Origin: Actinomadura spongiicola
GTDB taxonomy: Bacteria > Actinomycetota > Actinomycetes > Streptosporangiales > Streptosporangiaceae
Direction of reading: 5' to 3'
Length of the DNA stretch: 64,000 nucleotides
NCBI RefSeq assembly: GCF_003432485.1
Contig: NZ_QVNQ01000009.1
Span: forward strand, 62,001 to 126,000
Shown: one piece after another, positions 24,396 to 34,000 of the stretch
Numbering within the stretch: the stretch's first letter is position 1
How the letters are laid out: every line of letters starts with the position of its first letter
The notes under the pieces: generated by a model
The model's database searches: none
Seen by the model: the letters and a program-made list of their open reading frames with translations, nothing else
What the model was told of the DNA's origin: nothing
Made by a program: the position numbers and the translations under genes

Positions 24396-26006
24396 ATGAT
24401 CGAGGTCCGGGGTGTGGGGCAGCGCGCGGGCGGGCGCCGGACGCTGCGGGATGTGTCGCTGACGATCGGCACCGGCGAGCTCGTCGCGATCATCGGGGGC
24501 AGCGGGGCGGGGAAGACCACGCTGCTCGACGCCATCGCGGGCGTGCGACCGCCCGCGGAAGGGGAGGTGAGCCAAGACGGGGACGCCGCGGCGCTGGGTT
24601 ACGTGCCGCAGGATGACATCGTCCACCTGGAGATGCCTCTGCGGCGCACGCTACGGTACGCGGCGGCGCTACGGCTGCCGTCCGGGACACCGCCGGAGGG
24701 CCTGGACCGGGCCGTGGACGCGGCGCTCGCGGCGCTGGCGCTCACCGACCGCGCCGGGCAACGGGTCGGGTCGCTGAGCGGAGGGGAGCGCAAACGCGCC
24801 AGCATCGCCGTCGAGTTGCTGACCGGGCCCCGGGTGTTCTTCCTCGACGAGCCGACGTCGGGGCTGGATCCGGCGTCGGCGGCCGGCCTGATGCGGCTGC
24901 TGCGCGGCCTGGCCGACGCGGGGACGACCGTGGTCCTCACGACGCATCATCCACCGGACGTCGCGGTGTGCGACCGGGTGGCCGTCCTCGCCCACGGCGG
25001 GACGCTGGCCTTCCACGGAACCCCTGACGAGGCCCTCGACCACTTCCAGGCCGACGCGTTCGAGGACGTCTATCTCCGTCTCGCCGGTATCCGGCCGACC
25101 AGGGTGGCCCGCGTGCGCCCCGACGGTGACGCCCCGGACCCCACGCGCACGATGGGTGGGACGGCGGTTCGGGGCGGCGGCCGGGCGATCGGGGCGTGGC
25201 GGCAGTGGGCGCTGCTCACCCGGAGGAACGCCGACCTGCTCACGCGGAACAGGTTGACGCTGGCCGTGCTGGTCGGCTCACCGGTCATGGTGCTGGCGAT
25301 GTTCGCGGTGCTGTTCCGTCCCGGGGCGTTCTCGCCGGAGTCGCCCAGTCCGAGCGCGACCGTGATGATCCTTTTCTGGATCGCGTTCGGCGGGTTCTTC
25401 TTCGGGCTCACGTACGGCCTGTCGCAGATCTGCACGGAGCTGCCGGTGCTGCGGCGCGAGCGGCTGACGGGGCTGCGGATCGGGCCGTACGTGCTGGCCA
25501 AGGTGGCGGTGCTGCTGCCGCTGCTGGCCGTGGTGGACGCCCTGATGCTCGGCGTCCTGCGCGGGCTGGACCGGCTGCCCGCGATGGGGTGGGGCGCGTA
25601 CGGGGAGGTTTTCGTCACGCTGGTGTCGTGCTCGCTGGCGGCGCTGGCGCTGGGGCTGCTGGTGTCCGCGGCGGTCACGGATCCGGCGCAGGCCACGATG
25701 GCGTTGCCGATGCTGTGCTTCCCGCAGGTGCTGTTCGTGGGCGCGATCCTGCCCGTCCCGGTGATGGCGGCGCCGGGACGGTGGTTGAGCTACGCGATGT
25801 CCAACCGGTGGGCGTTCGAGGGCCTCGGCCACAGCCTGGGCGTGCAGCGGCTGTGGGGGTCGGGACGTTCGCCGCTGGGGCCGCCGCTGCTCGCCTCGTA
25901 CGGCGACACGTTCGCGCGGGCGGTGGCCGTCGACTGGGCGGTGCTGGGCGGGTTCACGGTGCTGTTCCTCGCGGGAACGTGCCTGGTCCTCGCCCGGCGA
26001 ACGTGA
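24396..26006 (+). CDS. ABC-2 type transporter, ATPase fused to permease (ABCG-like half transporter)
   Basis: A 536-residue half-transporter with the ATPase first. Walker A is GGSGAGKTT (about 35-43), the signature is LSGGERKR (about 128-135), and Walker B is VFFLDEPTSGLDPASA with the following H-loop TTHHPPD. The permease (about 280-536) has six helices including LAVLVGSPVMVLAMFAVLF, LFWIAFGGFFFGLTYGLSQI, and the motif NRWAFEGLG near the end. The order and the LTRRNADLLTRNRLTLAVLV connector fit the ABCG/White family and the C-terminal part of mycobacterial Rv1747, but there is no FHA domain. It must dimerise. Cargo unknown. The ATG at 24396 follows a GGGAG. The next gene starts 110 bases on. 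Confidence 0.9.
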   Translation: MIEVRGVGQRAGGRRTLRDVSLTIGTGELVAIIGGSGAGKTTLLDAIAGVRPPAEGEVSQDGDAAALGYVPQDDIVHLEMPLRRTLRYAAALRLPSGTPPEGLDRAVDAALAALALTDRAGQRVGSLSGGERKRASIAVELLTGPRVFFLDEPTSGLDPASAAGLMRLLRGLADAGTTVVLTTHHPPDVAVCDRVAVLAHGGTLAFHGTPDEALDHFQADAFEDVYLRLAGIRPTRVARVRPDGDAPDPTRTMGGTAVRGGGRAIGAWRQWALLTRRNADLLTRNRLTLAVLVGSPVMVLAMFAVLFRPGAFSPESPSPSATVMILFWIAFGGFFFGLTYGLSQICTELPVLRRERLTGLRIGPYVLAKVAVLLPLLAVVDALMLGVLRGLDRLPAMGWGAYGEVFVTLVSCSLAALALGLLVSAAVTDPAQATMALPMLCFPQVLFVGAILPVPVMAAPGRWLSYAMSNRWAFEGLGHSLGVQRLWGSGRSPLGPPLLASYGDTFARAVAVDWAVLGGFTVLFLAGTCLVLARRT

Positions 26007-26021
26007 CAAACATTCGATAGC

Positions 26022-26091
26022 GGTCCGAAAAAGGTCAGACAACACTCTTGTAGTCGATCTCCGCATTTTGGACCGTTTTTTCGGAGAGTGT
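26022..26091 (+). promoter_or_regulatory. Leader hairpins or operator before the class V aminotransferase gene
   Basis: Two inverted repeats occupy the 110-base gap. TCCGAAAAAGGTC (26024-26036) can pair with GACC and TTTTTCGGA (26071-26085, two-base bulge), and ACACTCT (26042-26048) can pair with AGAGTGT (26085-26091). The second stem overlaps the first by one base, so the two could compete. No known riboswitch consensus was recognised. It could instead end the ABC transcript, or be a protein-binding site. Confidence 0.4.
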
Positions 26092-26116
26092 GGCTTTCTG
26101 CATGCGGGGGTGCGTC

Positions 26117-27547
26117 ATGAGCGCTCTGTCCGACTGCCATGGGGCCGCCCGGGGGAACGCCATGGCCGGCTACGAGGACACGCGACGCCTGGACGAGCTC
26201 CGCGCCACCGAGTACCGCCACCTCGACGAGCACGGACAGACCTACCTCGACTACACCGGATCGGGCGTGGCCGCCGCCGCCCAGCTCCGCGCGCACGTCG
26301 AGCGGCTGTCCGGCTGCTGCTACGGCAACCCGCACTCGGAGAATCCGGCGTCCAGCGCGTCCACGGTCCTGGTAGAGCGGGCGCGGAAGGCGATCCTGGA
26401 CTTCTTCAACGCGTCCCCGGACGAGTACGCGGTGGTGTTCACCCAGAACGCCAGCGGGGCGTGCAGGCTGGTCGGCGAGGCGTACCCGTTCGGGCGCGGC
26501 GACCGGCTCGTCCTCACCGGCGACAACCACAACTCCGTCAACGGGATCCGCGAGTTCGCGCGGGCGCACGGCGCCGAGGTCGCGCACGTTCCCGTCCGCG
26601 GCCCGGACCTGCGGGTCCCCGGCGAGGAGGTCCGCGCCGCGCTCACGGGCCGCCGGGGGCTGCTGGTGTTCCCCGCGCAGAGCAACTTCACCGGCGTGCA
26701 GCACCCGCTGGGCTGGATCGACGACGCCCACGACCACGGCTACGACGTGCTGCTGGACGCGGCCGCGTTCGTCCCCGCCAACCGCCTCGACCTGAGCCGG
26801 ACACGCCCCGACTTCGTCCCGGTGAGCTGGTACAAGGTGTTCGGATACCCGACCGGCGTCGGCTGCCTGGTCGCGCGGCGGGACGCCCTGGCCCGGCTGC
26901 GGCGGCCCTGGTTCGCGGGCGGGACGATCCAGGCGGTCAGCGCCCTCGGCGGCTGGCACGTCCTCGCGCCCGACGAGACGGCGTTCGAGGACGGCACCCT
27001 GAACTTCCTGTCGATCCCCGATGTCGAGTTCGGCATCGGCTGGGTCGAGGCCATCGGCATGGACCTCATCCACCGCCGGGTCGGCTGCCTGACGTCCCTG
27101 CTGCTGCGCGGTTTGACGGCCCTGCGCCACTCCGACGGCTCCGCCATGGTCCGGCTGTACGGGCCGGGCGACGCGGACCGGCGCGGCGGCACCGTCGCGT
27201 TCAACCTCCTCGACGCCCGCGGCGCGGTCGTGGACGAGCGGATCGTCGCCCGGGACACCGCCGCCGCGGGGATCTGCGTCCGCACCGGCTGCTTCTGCAA
27301 CCCCGGCGCCGGGGAGGGCGCGTTCCGGATCCCGGAGCGGGCGCTGCGTCGCACCGCGCACGTGCGGACGCGGACGCTCGACGACTACCTCGACGCGCTC
27401 GGCCTGCCCAGCGGAGGCGCCGTCCGCGCGTCCCTCGGACTCGTCTCGAACGTCGCGGACGTGGAGCGCCTCATCGGGTTCCTCGGCGCCGCCTACCGGG
27501 ACCGGGAGCCGGACGCCACGGGACTGCGGCCCCGCGAACGCTGCTGA
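26117..27547 (+). CDS. PLP-dependent class V aminotransferase, molybdenum-cofactor-sulfurase (MOCOS)-like NifS domain
   Basis: A 476-residue fold-type I PLP enzyme. It shows TYLDYTGSGVAAAAQ (about 49-63), CCYGNPHSENPASSAS, FTQNASGACRLVGEAY, and the PLP lysine Lys240 in VPVSWYKVFGYPTGVGCLV. The late motif CVRTGCFCNPGAGEGAF is typical of MOCOS/ABA3-type sulfurases, whose cysteine carries the persulfide. Unlike eukaryotic MOCOS there is no C-terminal MOSC domain. A related free-standing desulfurase role in sulfur transfer is inferred. The ATG at 26117 has a G-rich ribosome-binding site six bases upstream; an ATG at 26162 is an alternative. It converges with the manC-type gene. Confidence 0.8.
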   Translation: MSALSDCHGAARGNAMAGYEDTRRLDELRATEYRHLDEHGQTYLDYTGSGVAAAAQLRAHVERLSGCCYGNPHSENPASSASTVLVERARKAILDFFNASPDEYAVVFTQNASGACRLVGEAYPFGRGDRLVLTGDNHNSVNGIREFARAHGAEVAHVPVRGPDLRVPGEEVRAALTGRRGLLVFPAQSNFTGVQHPLGWIDDAHDHGYDVLLDAAAFVPANRLDLSRTRPDFVPVSWYKVFGYPTGVGCLVARRDALARLRRPWFAGGTIQAVSALGGWHVLAPDETAFEDGTLNFLSIPDVEFGIGWVEAIGMDLIHRRVGCLTSLLLRGLTALRHSDGSAMVRLYGPGDADRRGGTVAFNLLDARGAVVDERIVARDTAAAGICVRTGCFCNPGAGEGAFRIPERALRRTAHVRTRTLDDYLDALGLPSGGAVRASLGLVSNVADVERLIGFLGAAYRDREPDATGLRPRERC

Positions 27548-27553
27548 ACCGGG

Positions 27554-30064
27554 TCACCCCCGCGCCCCGGAGGCCGCGCGTTCGACCACGGCCGCCCACT
27601 CCTCCAGCAGCGCCTGCGCGGCGTCCACGCCAGGCCCCTCGGCCCACAGGTGCGTGACCGCCTCCGCCGGGTCGGGCAGGACGAGCACCCAGCGGCCGTC
27701 GCCCTCGACGACGCGGACCCCGTCGGTGGTGTCGAGGGGGCGGTCCCCCGCGGCCTCCACCACGTGCCGCATCACACCGCCCTTCGCCGCCCACGGCGTG
27801 GGGACGGAGCGGCGGAGCAGATGCGCCACCGGGATGCGGCGGTCGATCCGCGACAGCGTCAGCCGGGTCCGCGCGACGAGCCCCACGAGCCGGACGAACG
27901 CCGCGATCCCGTCGACGGTGCCGCTGAACTCGGGCATCAGGAACCCGCCGCGCCCGTCCCCCGCGAAGATCACGCCGGGTCGCGCGGCGGCCTTGGTGAG
28001 CACGTCCTGCGACGTGGCCGTCCACTCGACCTCGACGCCGTGGAACCGGCACACCCGCTCGGCGACCCGCGTCGTCGTCACCGGCAGCACGACGCGGCCG
28101 CCGCGCCGCTCGGCCGCGACGAGGTCCAGCATGACGAGCAGCGCCCGGTCGTCGCCGACCAGCTCCCCGTTCTCGTCCACGAGCGAGATCCGCTCCCCGA
28201 CCGGGTCGAAGCGGACGCCGAACGCGGCCCGCGACGAGGAGACGAGCTCGCCGAGCCGTTCCAGGTCCCGCATCCGCTCGGCGAGCGTCTCGGTCGGGTC
28301 GGCCTCGTCCAGCCCGGCGTTGCGGGTGAGGACCTCCACGCCGACCTTGCCGAGCAGACTCGGCAGGACCAGCGACGCGACCCCGCCCGCGCAGTCCAGG
28401 ACGATCTTCAGCCCGGCCTCGCGGACCCCGCGGATGTCGACGCGCCGCAGCAGGTCGCGGGTGTAGGTCTCCACGACGCGCGGCGGATAGGTCAGTTCGG
28501 CGATCTCGCCGGGGAACGCCCGGCGGTACTCCTGCCGGGCGAAGACGCGGGCCAGCCTGCGCCGCGCGGCCTGCGACAGGTCGGCGCCGTCCGGGTCGAG
28601 GAACACGATGTCGACGCCCTGCGGGTCGCCGAGGGTGGTGCGCAGGTAGACGCCGCCGACGGCGTCCTCGCGTCCGGTCTCGAACCGGGCGACGGTCAGC
28701 GGCGTCGCCTCCAGGTCACGGACGTTGATCGCGCTCGCGGTCAGTGCGCTGTTCACCGCGCGTTTCAGGGTGCGGGCGGCGCGGGAGACGTCGCGTCCGG
28801 TGACGACGGTCGTGCCCTTCTTCAGCGTCGTCGCGTAGGCGCTGGCCAGCCGGACCGCGAGCTCCGGTGTGATCTCGACGTTGACCAGCCCGGACACCCC
28901 GCGCGGCCCGAACAGGTCACGCTGACCCCGCGACTCCCAGATCACGCTGGTGTTGACGACCGCGCCCGCCTCGATCGTCTTGAAGGGGTAGACCTTCACG
29001 CCGCTGGAGACGTACGCCTCCGCCTCGATCACGCACTCGTCGCCGATGACCGCGCCCTCCTCGACGCGGGCGCCGGCCATGATGTCGGTGTTCTTGCCGA
29101 CCACGCAGCCGCGCAGCGTCGTGGACGGCGCGACGAACACGTTGTCGTGGACGACGGCGCGGTGCAGGAACGCGCCCTCCTTCACGACCACGTTGCTGCC
29201 GAGGACGGTGAACTCGCGTAACTCCGCGCCCGCCTCGACCTTGGCGTAGTCGCCGATGTAGAGGGGGCCCTTCAGGACGGCCTCGGCGTCCACCTCGGCG
29301 CCCTCGGCGACCCACACGCCCGGTGACACCTCGAACCCGTCCAGGTCGACGCCGACCTGCCCGGACAGCAGGTCGCCCTGCGCCTTGAGGTAGCTGGCGT
29401 GGGTGCCGACGTCCTCCCAGTAGCAGTCCGCGACGTACCCGAACAGCGGGGCGCCCTCGTCCAGCAGGGCCGGGAACACGTCCCCGGACCAGTCGACCGG
29501 GCCGTTCGCGGCGACGTGGTCCAGGACCTCGGGCTCCATCACGTAGACGCCGGTGTTGACGGTGTCGGAGAACACCTGCCCCCAGGTGGGCTTCTCCAGG
29601 AACCGCCGCACGCGGCCGTCACCGTCGACGATGATGATCCCGAACTCCAGGGGGTCGGGCACGCGTTTCAGCCCGATCGTGACGAGCGCGCCGGTCCGCT
29701 CGTGGAACCGCACCATGTCGGTCAGGTCGATGTCGGTGAGCGCGTCCCCGGAGATCACCAGGAACCGGTCGTCGCGCAGCGCCTCCGCCGCGTTCTTCAC
29801 GCTGCCCGCGGTGCCGAGCGGGACCTCCTCCGTCGCGTAGCTCAGCGACATGCCGAGCTCCTCGCCGTCGCCGAAGTAGTTGCGGATCAGCGCGGCCAGG
29901 AACTGGACGGTGACGACGGTCTCGCCGAACCCGTGCCGCTTCAGCAGCCGCAGCACATGCTCCATGATCGGCCGGTTGACGAGCGGAAGCAGGGGCTTCG
30001 GCTGGTTGGCGGTCATCGGGCGCAGCCGCGTCCCCTCGCCTCCCGCCATCACGACGGCCTTCAT
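27554..30064 (-). CDS. Mannose-1-phosphate guanylyltransferase fused to phosphomannomutase-like domain
   Basis: An 836-residue two-enzyme fusion. Residues 1-230 are a nucleotidyl transferase ([49 protein letters not shown]). Residues about 245-375 form a left-handed beta-helix of hexapeptide repeats. The remainder resembles alpha-D-phosphohexomutases, with residues [17 protein letters not shown]... and a late [14 protein letters not shown]. The phospho-serine of active mutases is not obvious in the matching region ([17 protein letters not shown]), so the second domain may not be a standard mutase. Related actinobacterial genes are annotated as mannose-1-phosphate guanylyltransferase, giving GDP-mannose for glycans. 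It overlaps the preceding gene by four bases. Confidence 0.85.
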   Translation of the reverse strand: MKAVVMAGGEGTRLRPMTANQPKPLLPLVNRPIMEHVLRLLKRHGFGETVVTVQFLAALIRNYFGDGEELGMSLSYATEEVPLGTAGSVKNAAEALRDDRFLVISGDALTDIDLTDMVRFHERTGALVTIGLKRVPDPLEFGIIIVDGDGRVRRFLEKPTWGQVFSDTVNTGVYVMEPEVLDHVAANGPVDWSGDVFPALLDEGAPLFGYVADCYWEDVGTHASYLKAQGDLLSGQVGVDLDGFEVSPGVWVAEGAEVDAEAVLKGPLYIGDYAKVEAGAELREFTVLGSNVVVKEGAFLHRAVVHDNVFVAPSTTLRGCVVGKNTDIMAGARVEEGAVIGDECVIEAEAYVSSGVKVYPFKTIEAGAVVNTSVIWESRGQRDLFGPRGVSGLVNVEITPELAVRLASAYATTLKKGTTVVTGRDVSRAARTLKRAVNSALTASAINVRDLEATPLTVARFETGREDAVGGVYLRTTLGDPQGVDIVFLDPDGADLSQAARRRLARVFARQEYRRAFPGEIAELTYPPRVVETYTRDLLRRVDIRGVREAGLKIVLDCAGGVASLVLPSLLGKVGVEVLTRNAGLDEADPTETLAERMRDLERLGELVSSSRAAFGVRFDPVGERISLVDENGELVGDDRALLVMLDLVAAERRGGRVVLPVTTTRVAERVCRFHGVEVEWTATSQDVLTKAAARPGVIFAGDGRGGFLMPEFSGTVDGIAAFVRLVGLVARTRLTLSRIDRRIPVAHLLRRSVPTPWAAKGGVMRHVVEAAGDRPLDTTDGVRVVEGDGRWVLVLPDPAEAVTHLWAEGPGVDAAQALLEEWAAVVERAASGARG

Positions 30065-30747
30065 CGGGAGGTTTCCGCCCCCTCCTGGCCGCCCGTCGGA
30101 TCGGTCGCGGGCGCCGAGCCGAGTCCCGGCGGGTCGGACCCCGGCGGGCCGGACGCCGGGGGCGAGCCGCGACCCGCCACCAGCAGCTGCCGGGTCTGCT
30201 CCCAGTACAGGACGGCCGCCCACCAGTACAGGCCCGCGCCCCAGATCGCGAACGACCAGCCGATCACCTTCGCCGTGGTCGCCGCCGCGCCGTCATGGTC
30301 GCCCAGCAGGAGCAACGGGAACGCGTACAGCAGGCACATCGTGCCCGCCTTGCCGATGAAGTGGACGGGCAGCGTGCCGCTGTATCCGAGCCGCCGGACG
30401 ATCGGCGCGATCGGCACGATCGCGAGCTCGCGGGCGACGAGCAGCGCCACCAGCCACGGCGGGATGATGTCGCGGATCGTCAGCCCGATGAGCGTCGCCA
30501 GGATGTAGAGCCGGTCGGCGGCGGGGTCGAGCATCGCCCCGAGCTTGCTGGTCTGGTTCAGGATCCGCGCGAGCTTGCCGTCCAGCCAGTCGGACAGGCC
30601 CGCGAACACCAGCAGGCCGAGCGCCCACCAGTCCGCCTCGATCAGGACGAGCCACAGGAACAGCGGCACGCCCACCAGACGGGCCAGGCTCAGGCTGTTC
30701 GGCACCGTGAAGATCCGGTCCTGCGTGGCTTCCCGCTGTGTGCTCAC
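30061..30747 (-). CDS. CDP-alcohol phosphatidyltransferase (phospholipid synthase; possible cardiolipin synthase)
   Basis: A 228-residue membrane enzyme of phospholipid synthesis with five or six helices. The CDP-alcohol motif is complete: DWLDGKLAR followed after eight residues by Gly, then LDPAADR, that is D-x2-DG-x2-AR-x8-G-x3-D-x3-D. Members condense a CDP-diacylglycerol with glycerol phosphate, inositol phosphate or phosphatidylglycerol. From memory the equivalent gene in Streptomyces coelicolor, in the same gene order, is a cardiolipin synthase; here that is inference. The GTG at 30747 (VSTQREATQ) was chosen; the extra upstream residues have no family sequence. The tail is Pro/Gly-rich. 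Stop overlaps the guanylyltransferase start (ATGA). Confidence 0.87.
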   Translation of the reverse strand: MSTQREATQDRIFTVPNSLSLARLVGVPLFLWLVLIEADWWALGLLVFAGLSDWLDGKLARILNQTSKLGAMLDPAADRLYILATLIGLTIRDIIPPWLVALLVARELAIVPIAPIVRRLGYSGTLPVHFIGKAGTMCLLYAFPLLLLGDHDGAAATTAKVIGWSFAIWGAGLYWWAAVLYWEQTRQLLVAGRGSPPASGPPGSDPPGLGSAPATDPTGGQEGAETSR

Positions 30748-30979
30748 CGACGCGCTCGCCTCCCCTGGTCCCTCGATCCTGACCTTATCGGTAAGAATTC
30801 TGAAAGCCCCCGAGGGTGTGGCCCCGTGACCCGGGCGAACGGCGTCGGGCACGCGTCCGGAACCGGCCCGCCCGAAACCGCCGCCAACAAAACCCGCCCC
30901 GGCGGCGTCTGCTTCATAGAAAATGATCTCTCCGGACGCTCCGGCCCGGTCCGGGGCACGGCCCCAGAAGGGTGTCGCG

Positions 30980-32689
30980 TTGGGTCCACTTCAGGATGGC
31001 GATCCGCGCAGGGTGGGCGCGTACACGCTGTCGGCGCGCCTGGGCGGCGGCGGGATGGGCCAGGTGTTCCTCGGCCGCTCCCCCGGCGGACGGCCCGTGG
31101 CGGTGAAGCTCGTGCGTCCGGAGTACGGCGACGACCCGCAGTTCCGGCGGCGGTTCGCGACGGAGATCGAGGCCGCCCGCCGGGTCGGTGGGTTCTTCAC
31201 CGCGCAGCTGGTCGACGCGGACCCGCACGCGGAACGGCCGTGGCTGGTCACCGCGTACGTGCCGGGACCGTCGCTCCAGTCGGCGGTGGACGAGCAGGGG
31301 CCGCTGCCGGTCGGCGCGGTCCGCGTCCTCGGGGCCGGGCTCGCGGAGGGGCTGATGGCCGTGCACGCCTGCGGGCTGGTGCACCGCGACCTCAAGCCCG
31401 GCAACGTGATCCTGGCACCCGACGGCCCCCGGGTGATCGACTTCGGGATCGTCCGGGCGCTGGAGGCAACGTCCGGCACCGCCACCGGCGCGATCACCGG
31501 CACCGTCGCGTACATGTCGCCCGAGCAGGCCCGCACGGACAAGGAGATCGGGCCCGCCGCGGACGTGTTCGCGTTCGGCTCGGTGCTGGTGTTCGCGTCC
31601 ACCGGCGCAGCACCCTTCGGCCGCGGTCAGGCGCACACGGTGCTGTACCGGATCGTCCGGGAGGATCCCGACCTGGACGCCGTCCCGGCCGGGCTGCGCG
31701 ACCTGGTCGCCGCGTGCCTGGCCAAGGAACCGGCGGACCGTCCCGCGCTGCGGGAGGTGCTGGAGCGGTGCGCGGGCGGGGCGGGCGACGACTGGCCGCC
31801 ACCCGGCGTACGCGCCATGGCCGCCGCCATGCCCGCCGCCATGCCCCCCGCCCTACCACCGGCCCTACCACCGGCCCAGCCGGGCACGGCCCCCGCCGCG
31901 CCCCCACCTGTACCCCCTGCCGTGCCGAGCGTCGGGTCGACCGCGGTCGACCCGACCACGCCGCCATCGGCGCGCCGGTCCGGCGGGGGTGGAAGATCGC
32001 CCGCCAGGTGGATCCTCGGCGGCGTCGCGGGCGTCGTCGCCGTGGCGGCGCTGGTCGCGGCCGCCGTCCTCGTGGCGCTGAATTGGGACGACCTGAGAGC
32101 CCCCTCGACGGACGGGGCGTCGCCTCCCGGGCGGGCGAAAGCCGTCTCGACCGTGACGGGGCGGATCCAGGACGCGGCCGCCGGGTTCTCCTACGCCCGA
32201 TTCGGTTCCCCGTGGGTGACGGCCGGCGGAGCCTGGAAGAAGCCGGGAATGTTCACCAGCGGGCAGATCGCGCCACTACCGAAGCGCAACGGCGACTCCA
32301 CCTTCAACGCGACCTCCCTGGCCGGGGTGCCGAGGGCCGCCGAGAGCAGCGGCTACACCGGCCCCCGGGACCTTGCCGCCGTCGCGGCGCGCGTGAGGAC
32401 CCGCGTCATCGGCGAGCTGTTCACCGTCCAGCACACCGAGACCACGCTGCGGTCCGGCCTCGTGGACGTGAACGGCGGGGGCAAGGGCTGGCTGGAGAAG
32501 GTCCGCTTCGACTTCCCGCAGGCCAAGGCCAACGGCTGGCCGGTGACTGGCGACACGATGGCGCTGCTGGTGGTCGACCAGGACGGCGCCGACGGCGGAC
32601 GGCCGGGCCTGCTGCTGCTGTCGGCCCCCGATACCTTCGCCCACCCGGGCGACCTCGACCTGGTGATCGGTTCGGTCCGCGTGCTCTGA
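30980..32689 (+). CDS. Receptor-like Ser/Thr protein kinase
   Basis: A 569-residue PknB-type kinase. The glycine loop is LGGGGMGQVF, the ATP lysine is Lys43 (VAVKLV), the catalytic loop is HRDLKPGNVI (Asp137) and DFG lies at 154-156, with TGTVAYMSPEQAR after it. All catalytic residues are present. A Pro/Ala-rich linker (about 275-330, short PALPP repeats) leads to one membrane helix (about 344-367) and a 200-residue extracytoplasmic domain of unknown type without PASTA repeats. I chose TTG at 30980 because AGAAGGG lies seven bases before it and family members usually begin a few residues before DPRRVGAY; an ATG at 30923 lacks a ribosome-binding site. A garA gene, a usual substrate type, lies 15 kb away. 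Confidence 0.9.
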   Translation: MGPLQDGDPRRVGAYTLSARLGGGGMGQVFLGRSPGGRPVAVKLVRPEYGDDPQFRRRFATEIEAARRVGGFFTAQLVDADPHAERPWLVTAYVPGPSLQSAVDEQGPLPVGAVRVLGAGLAEGLMAVHACGLVHRDLKPGNVILAPDGPRVIDFGIVRALEATSGTATGAITGTVAYMSPEQARTDKEIGPAADVFAFGSVLVFASTGAAPFGRGQAHTVLYRIVREDPDLDAVPAGLRDLVAACLAKEPADRPALREVLERCAGGAGDDWPPPGVRAMAAAMPAAMPPALPPALPPAQPGTAPAAPPPVPPAVPSVGSTAVDPTTPPSARRSGGGGRSPARWILGGVAGVVAVAALVAAAVLVALNWDDLRAPSTDGASPPGRAKAVSTVTGRIQDAAAGFSYARFGSPWVTAGGAWKKPGMFTSGQIAPLPKRNGDSTFNATSLAGVPRAAESSGYTGPRDLAAVAARVRTRVIGELFTVQHTETTLRSGLVDVNGGGKGWLEKVRFDFPQAKANGWPVTGDTMALLVVDQDGADGGRPGLLLLSAPDTFAHPGDLDLVIGSVRVL

Positions 32690-32730
32690 GCCGCCACCGG
32701 CCTCGGCGCACCCCGACGCGTCCCCGCGCG

Positions 32731-33945
32731 TCACCGTGGGGCAGGGACGTCCGCGAGCGGGAAGGTGGCCGTGACGACGAACCCGCCGCCGTCGCCGGGT
32801 CCCGCGTCCAGGGTCCCGCCGACGCTGCGCGCCCGCTCGATCATCCCGAGGATCCCGAAACCGCCCGGCCCTCCGGCCGGTCCGACCCCGTCGTCGGCGA
32901 CGCGCACGACGAACGCTCCCCCGCCGTCCCGCCCCAGGGTGACCTCGACGTGCTCGGCCGCCGCGTGCTTGACGACGTTGGTCAGCGCCTCCTGGACGAT
33001 CCGGTACGCGGCGACGCCGACCTCCGGCGGCAGCGGACCGGCGTCCGTGGCGTCGAGGTCGGCGTCGAGATGGACCTCGAGGCCGCCGCTCCGCGCGGAC
33101 CGCACGAGGTCGGCGATTCCGTCCAGGCCGGGCAGCGCCCCGGGCGAACCGGGCGTTCCGACGTCGGTGCCGCGCAGTACCTGAAGGGTGCCGCGCAGCT
33201 CCGTCCGGGCGTCGCGGCAGGTCGCCGCGATCGACGCGAGCGCCTCGGCCAGCTCTTCCCGGTCGAGCGGCCGGTCCCCGCGCACGAGATGCGCCGCCGC
33301 GCCGGCTTGGACGCCGATCAGCGTGATGCTGTGCGCGAGGAGGTCGTGCAGGTCACGGGCGATCCGCAGCCGCTCCTCGGCGACCCGGCGCCGCGCCTCC
33401 TCCTCCCGGGCCCGTTCCGCCCGCTCGGCCCGCTCGGTGATCGTCGCGAGCCGCGCCCGGTGCGACCGCCACACCTGGACGGAGATCACGACGGCGACCA
33501 CGGCCTCGATGACCGCGATCTGCTCCCGGACCGAGCCGCCGCCCGCCCGCAACGTCACCCCGATCACGCAGACGAACAGCACGACGCCCACCACGGTGAG
33601 GACGACCCGGACCCGCCTGCCGAGGACCGCGTACGCGAACAGCGCGACCACCTCGACGGGTATCAGCGCGTGATGCTGGTACTGCGCCAGGTGGTACGGC
33701 AGCACCAGGGCCAGGAGGGCCATCAGGCCGGGCGTCGGCCAGCGCCTGAGCACCGCGAGCGGAACGTGCGCGGCGACCAGCAGCAGCGTCCCCGCCGCGT
33801 CCAGGTCGCGGACGCCCGGCCACATCACCGCCACCGCCACGGCGACGTACGCCAGCAGCACCGCGAACACGGCGTCCCTCGCCGCCGTCACACCGCCCAC
33901 GGGAACCCTCACCACCCGACCATCTTCGCGGATGCCCCCGATCAC
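32731..33945 (-). CDS. NarL-type sensor histidine kinase (HisKA_3), orphan
   Basis: A 404-residue kinase. Five or six membrane helices fill about 20-165 (AVFAVLLAYVAVAVAVMWPG, GLMALLALVLPYHLAQY, VVLTVVGVVLFVCVIGVTL). A coiled coil rich in Arg/Glu/Ala follows (about 166-198), then the HisKA_3 box RIARDLHDLLAHSITLIGVQ with the phospho-acceptor histidine, and an ATPase domain with EALTNVVKHA, VADDGVGP and GGFGILGMIERAR. This is the DesK/LiaS style that signals to LuxR-type response regulators. No response regulator adjoins it, so the partner is elsewhere or was lost. The start is uncertain between several in-frame codons. It converges with the Ser/Thr kinase gene. Confidence 0.88.
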   Translation of the reverse strand: MIGGIREDGRVVRVPVGGVTAARDAVFAVLLAYVAVAVAVMWPGVRDLDAAGTLLLVAAHVPLAVLRRWPTPGLMALLALVLPYHLAQYQHHALIPVEVVALFAYAVLGRRVRVVLTVVGVVLFVCVIGVTLRAGGGSVREQIAVIEAVVAVVISVQVWRSHRARLATITERAERAERAREEEARRRVAEERLRIARDLHDLLAHSITLIGVQAGAAAHLVRGDRPLDREELAEALASIAATCRDARTELRGTLQVLRGTDVGTPGSPGALPGLDGIADLVRSARSGGLEVHLDADLDATDAGPLPPEVGVAAYRIVQEALTNVVKHAAAEHVEVTLGRDGGGAFVVRVADDGVGPAGGPGGFGILGMIERARSVGGTLDAGPGDGGGFVVTATFPLADVPAPR

Positions 33946-34000
33946 CGCGCACCGCCCCTCGCCGTAGATGCACGCCGCGGGAAGCCATTACGCTCCGCCC

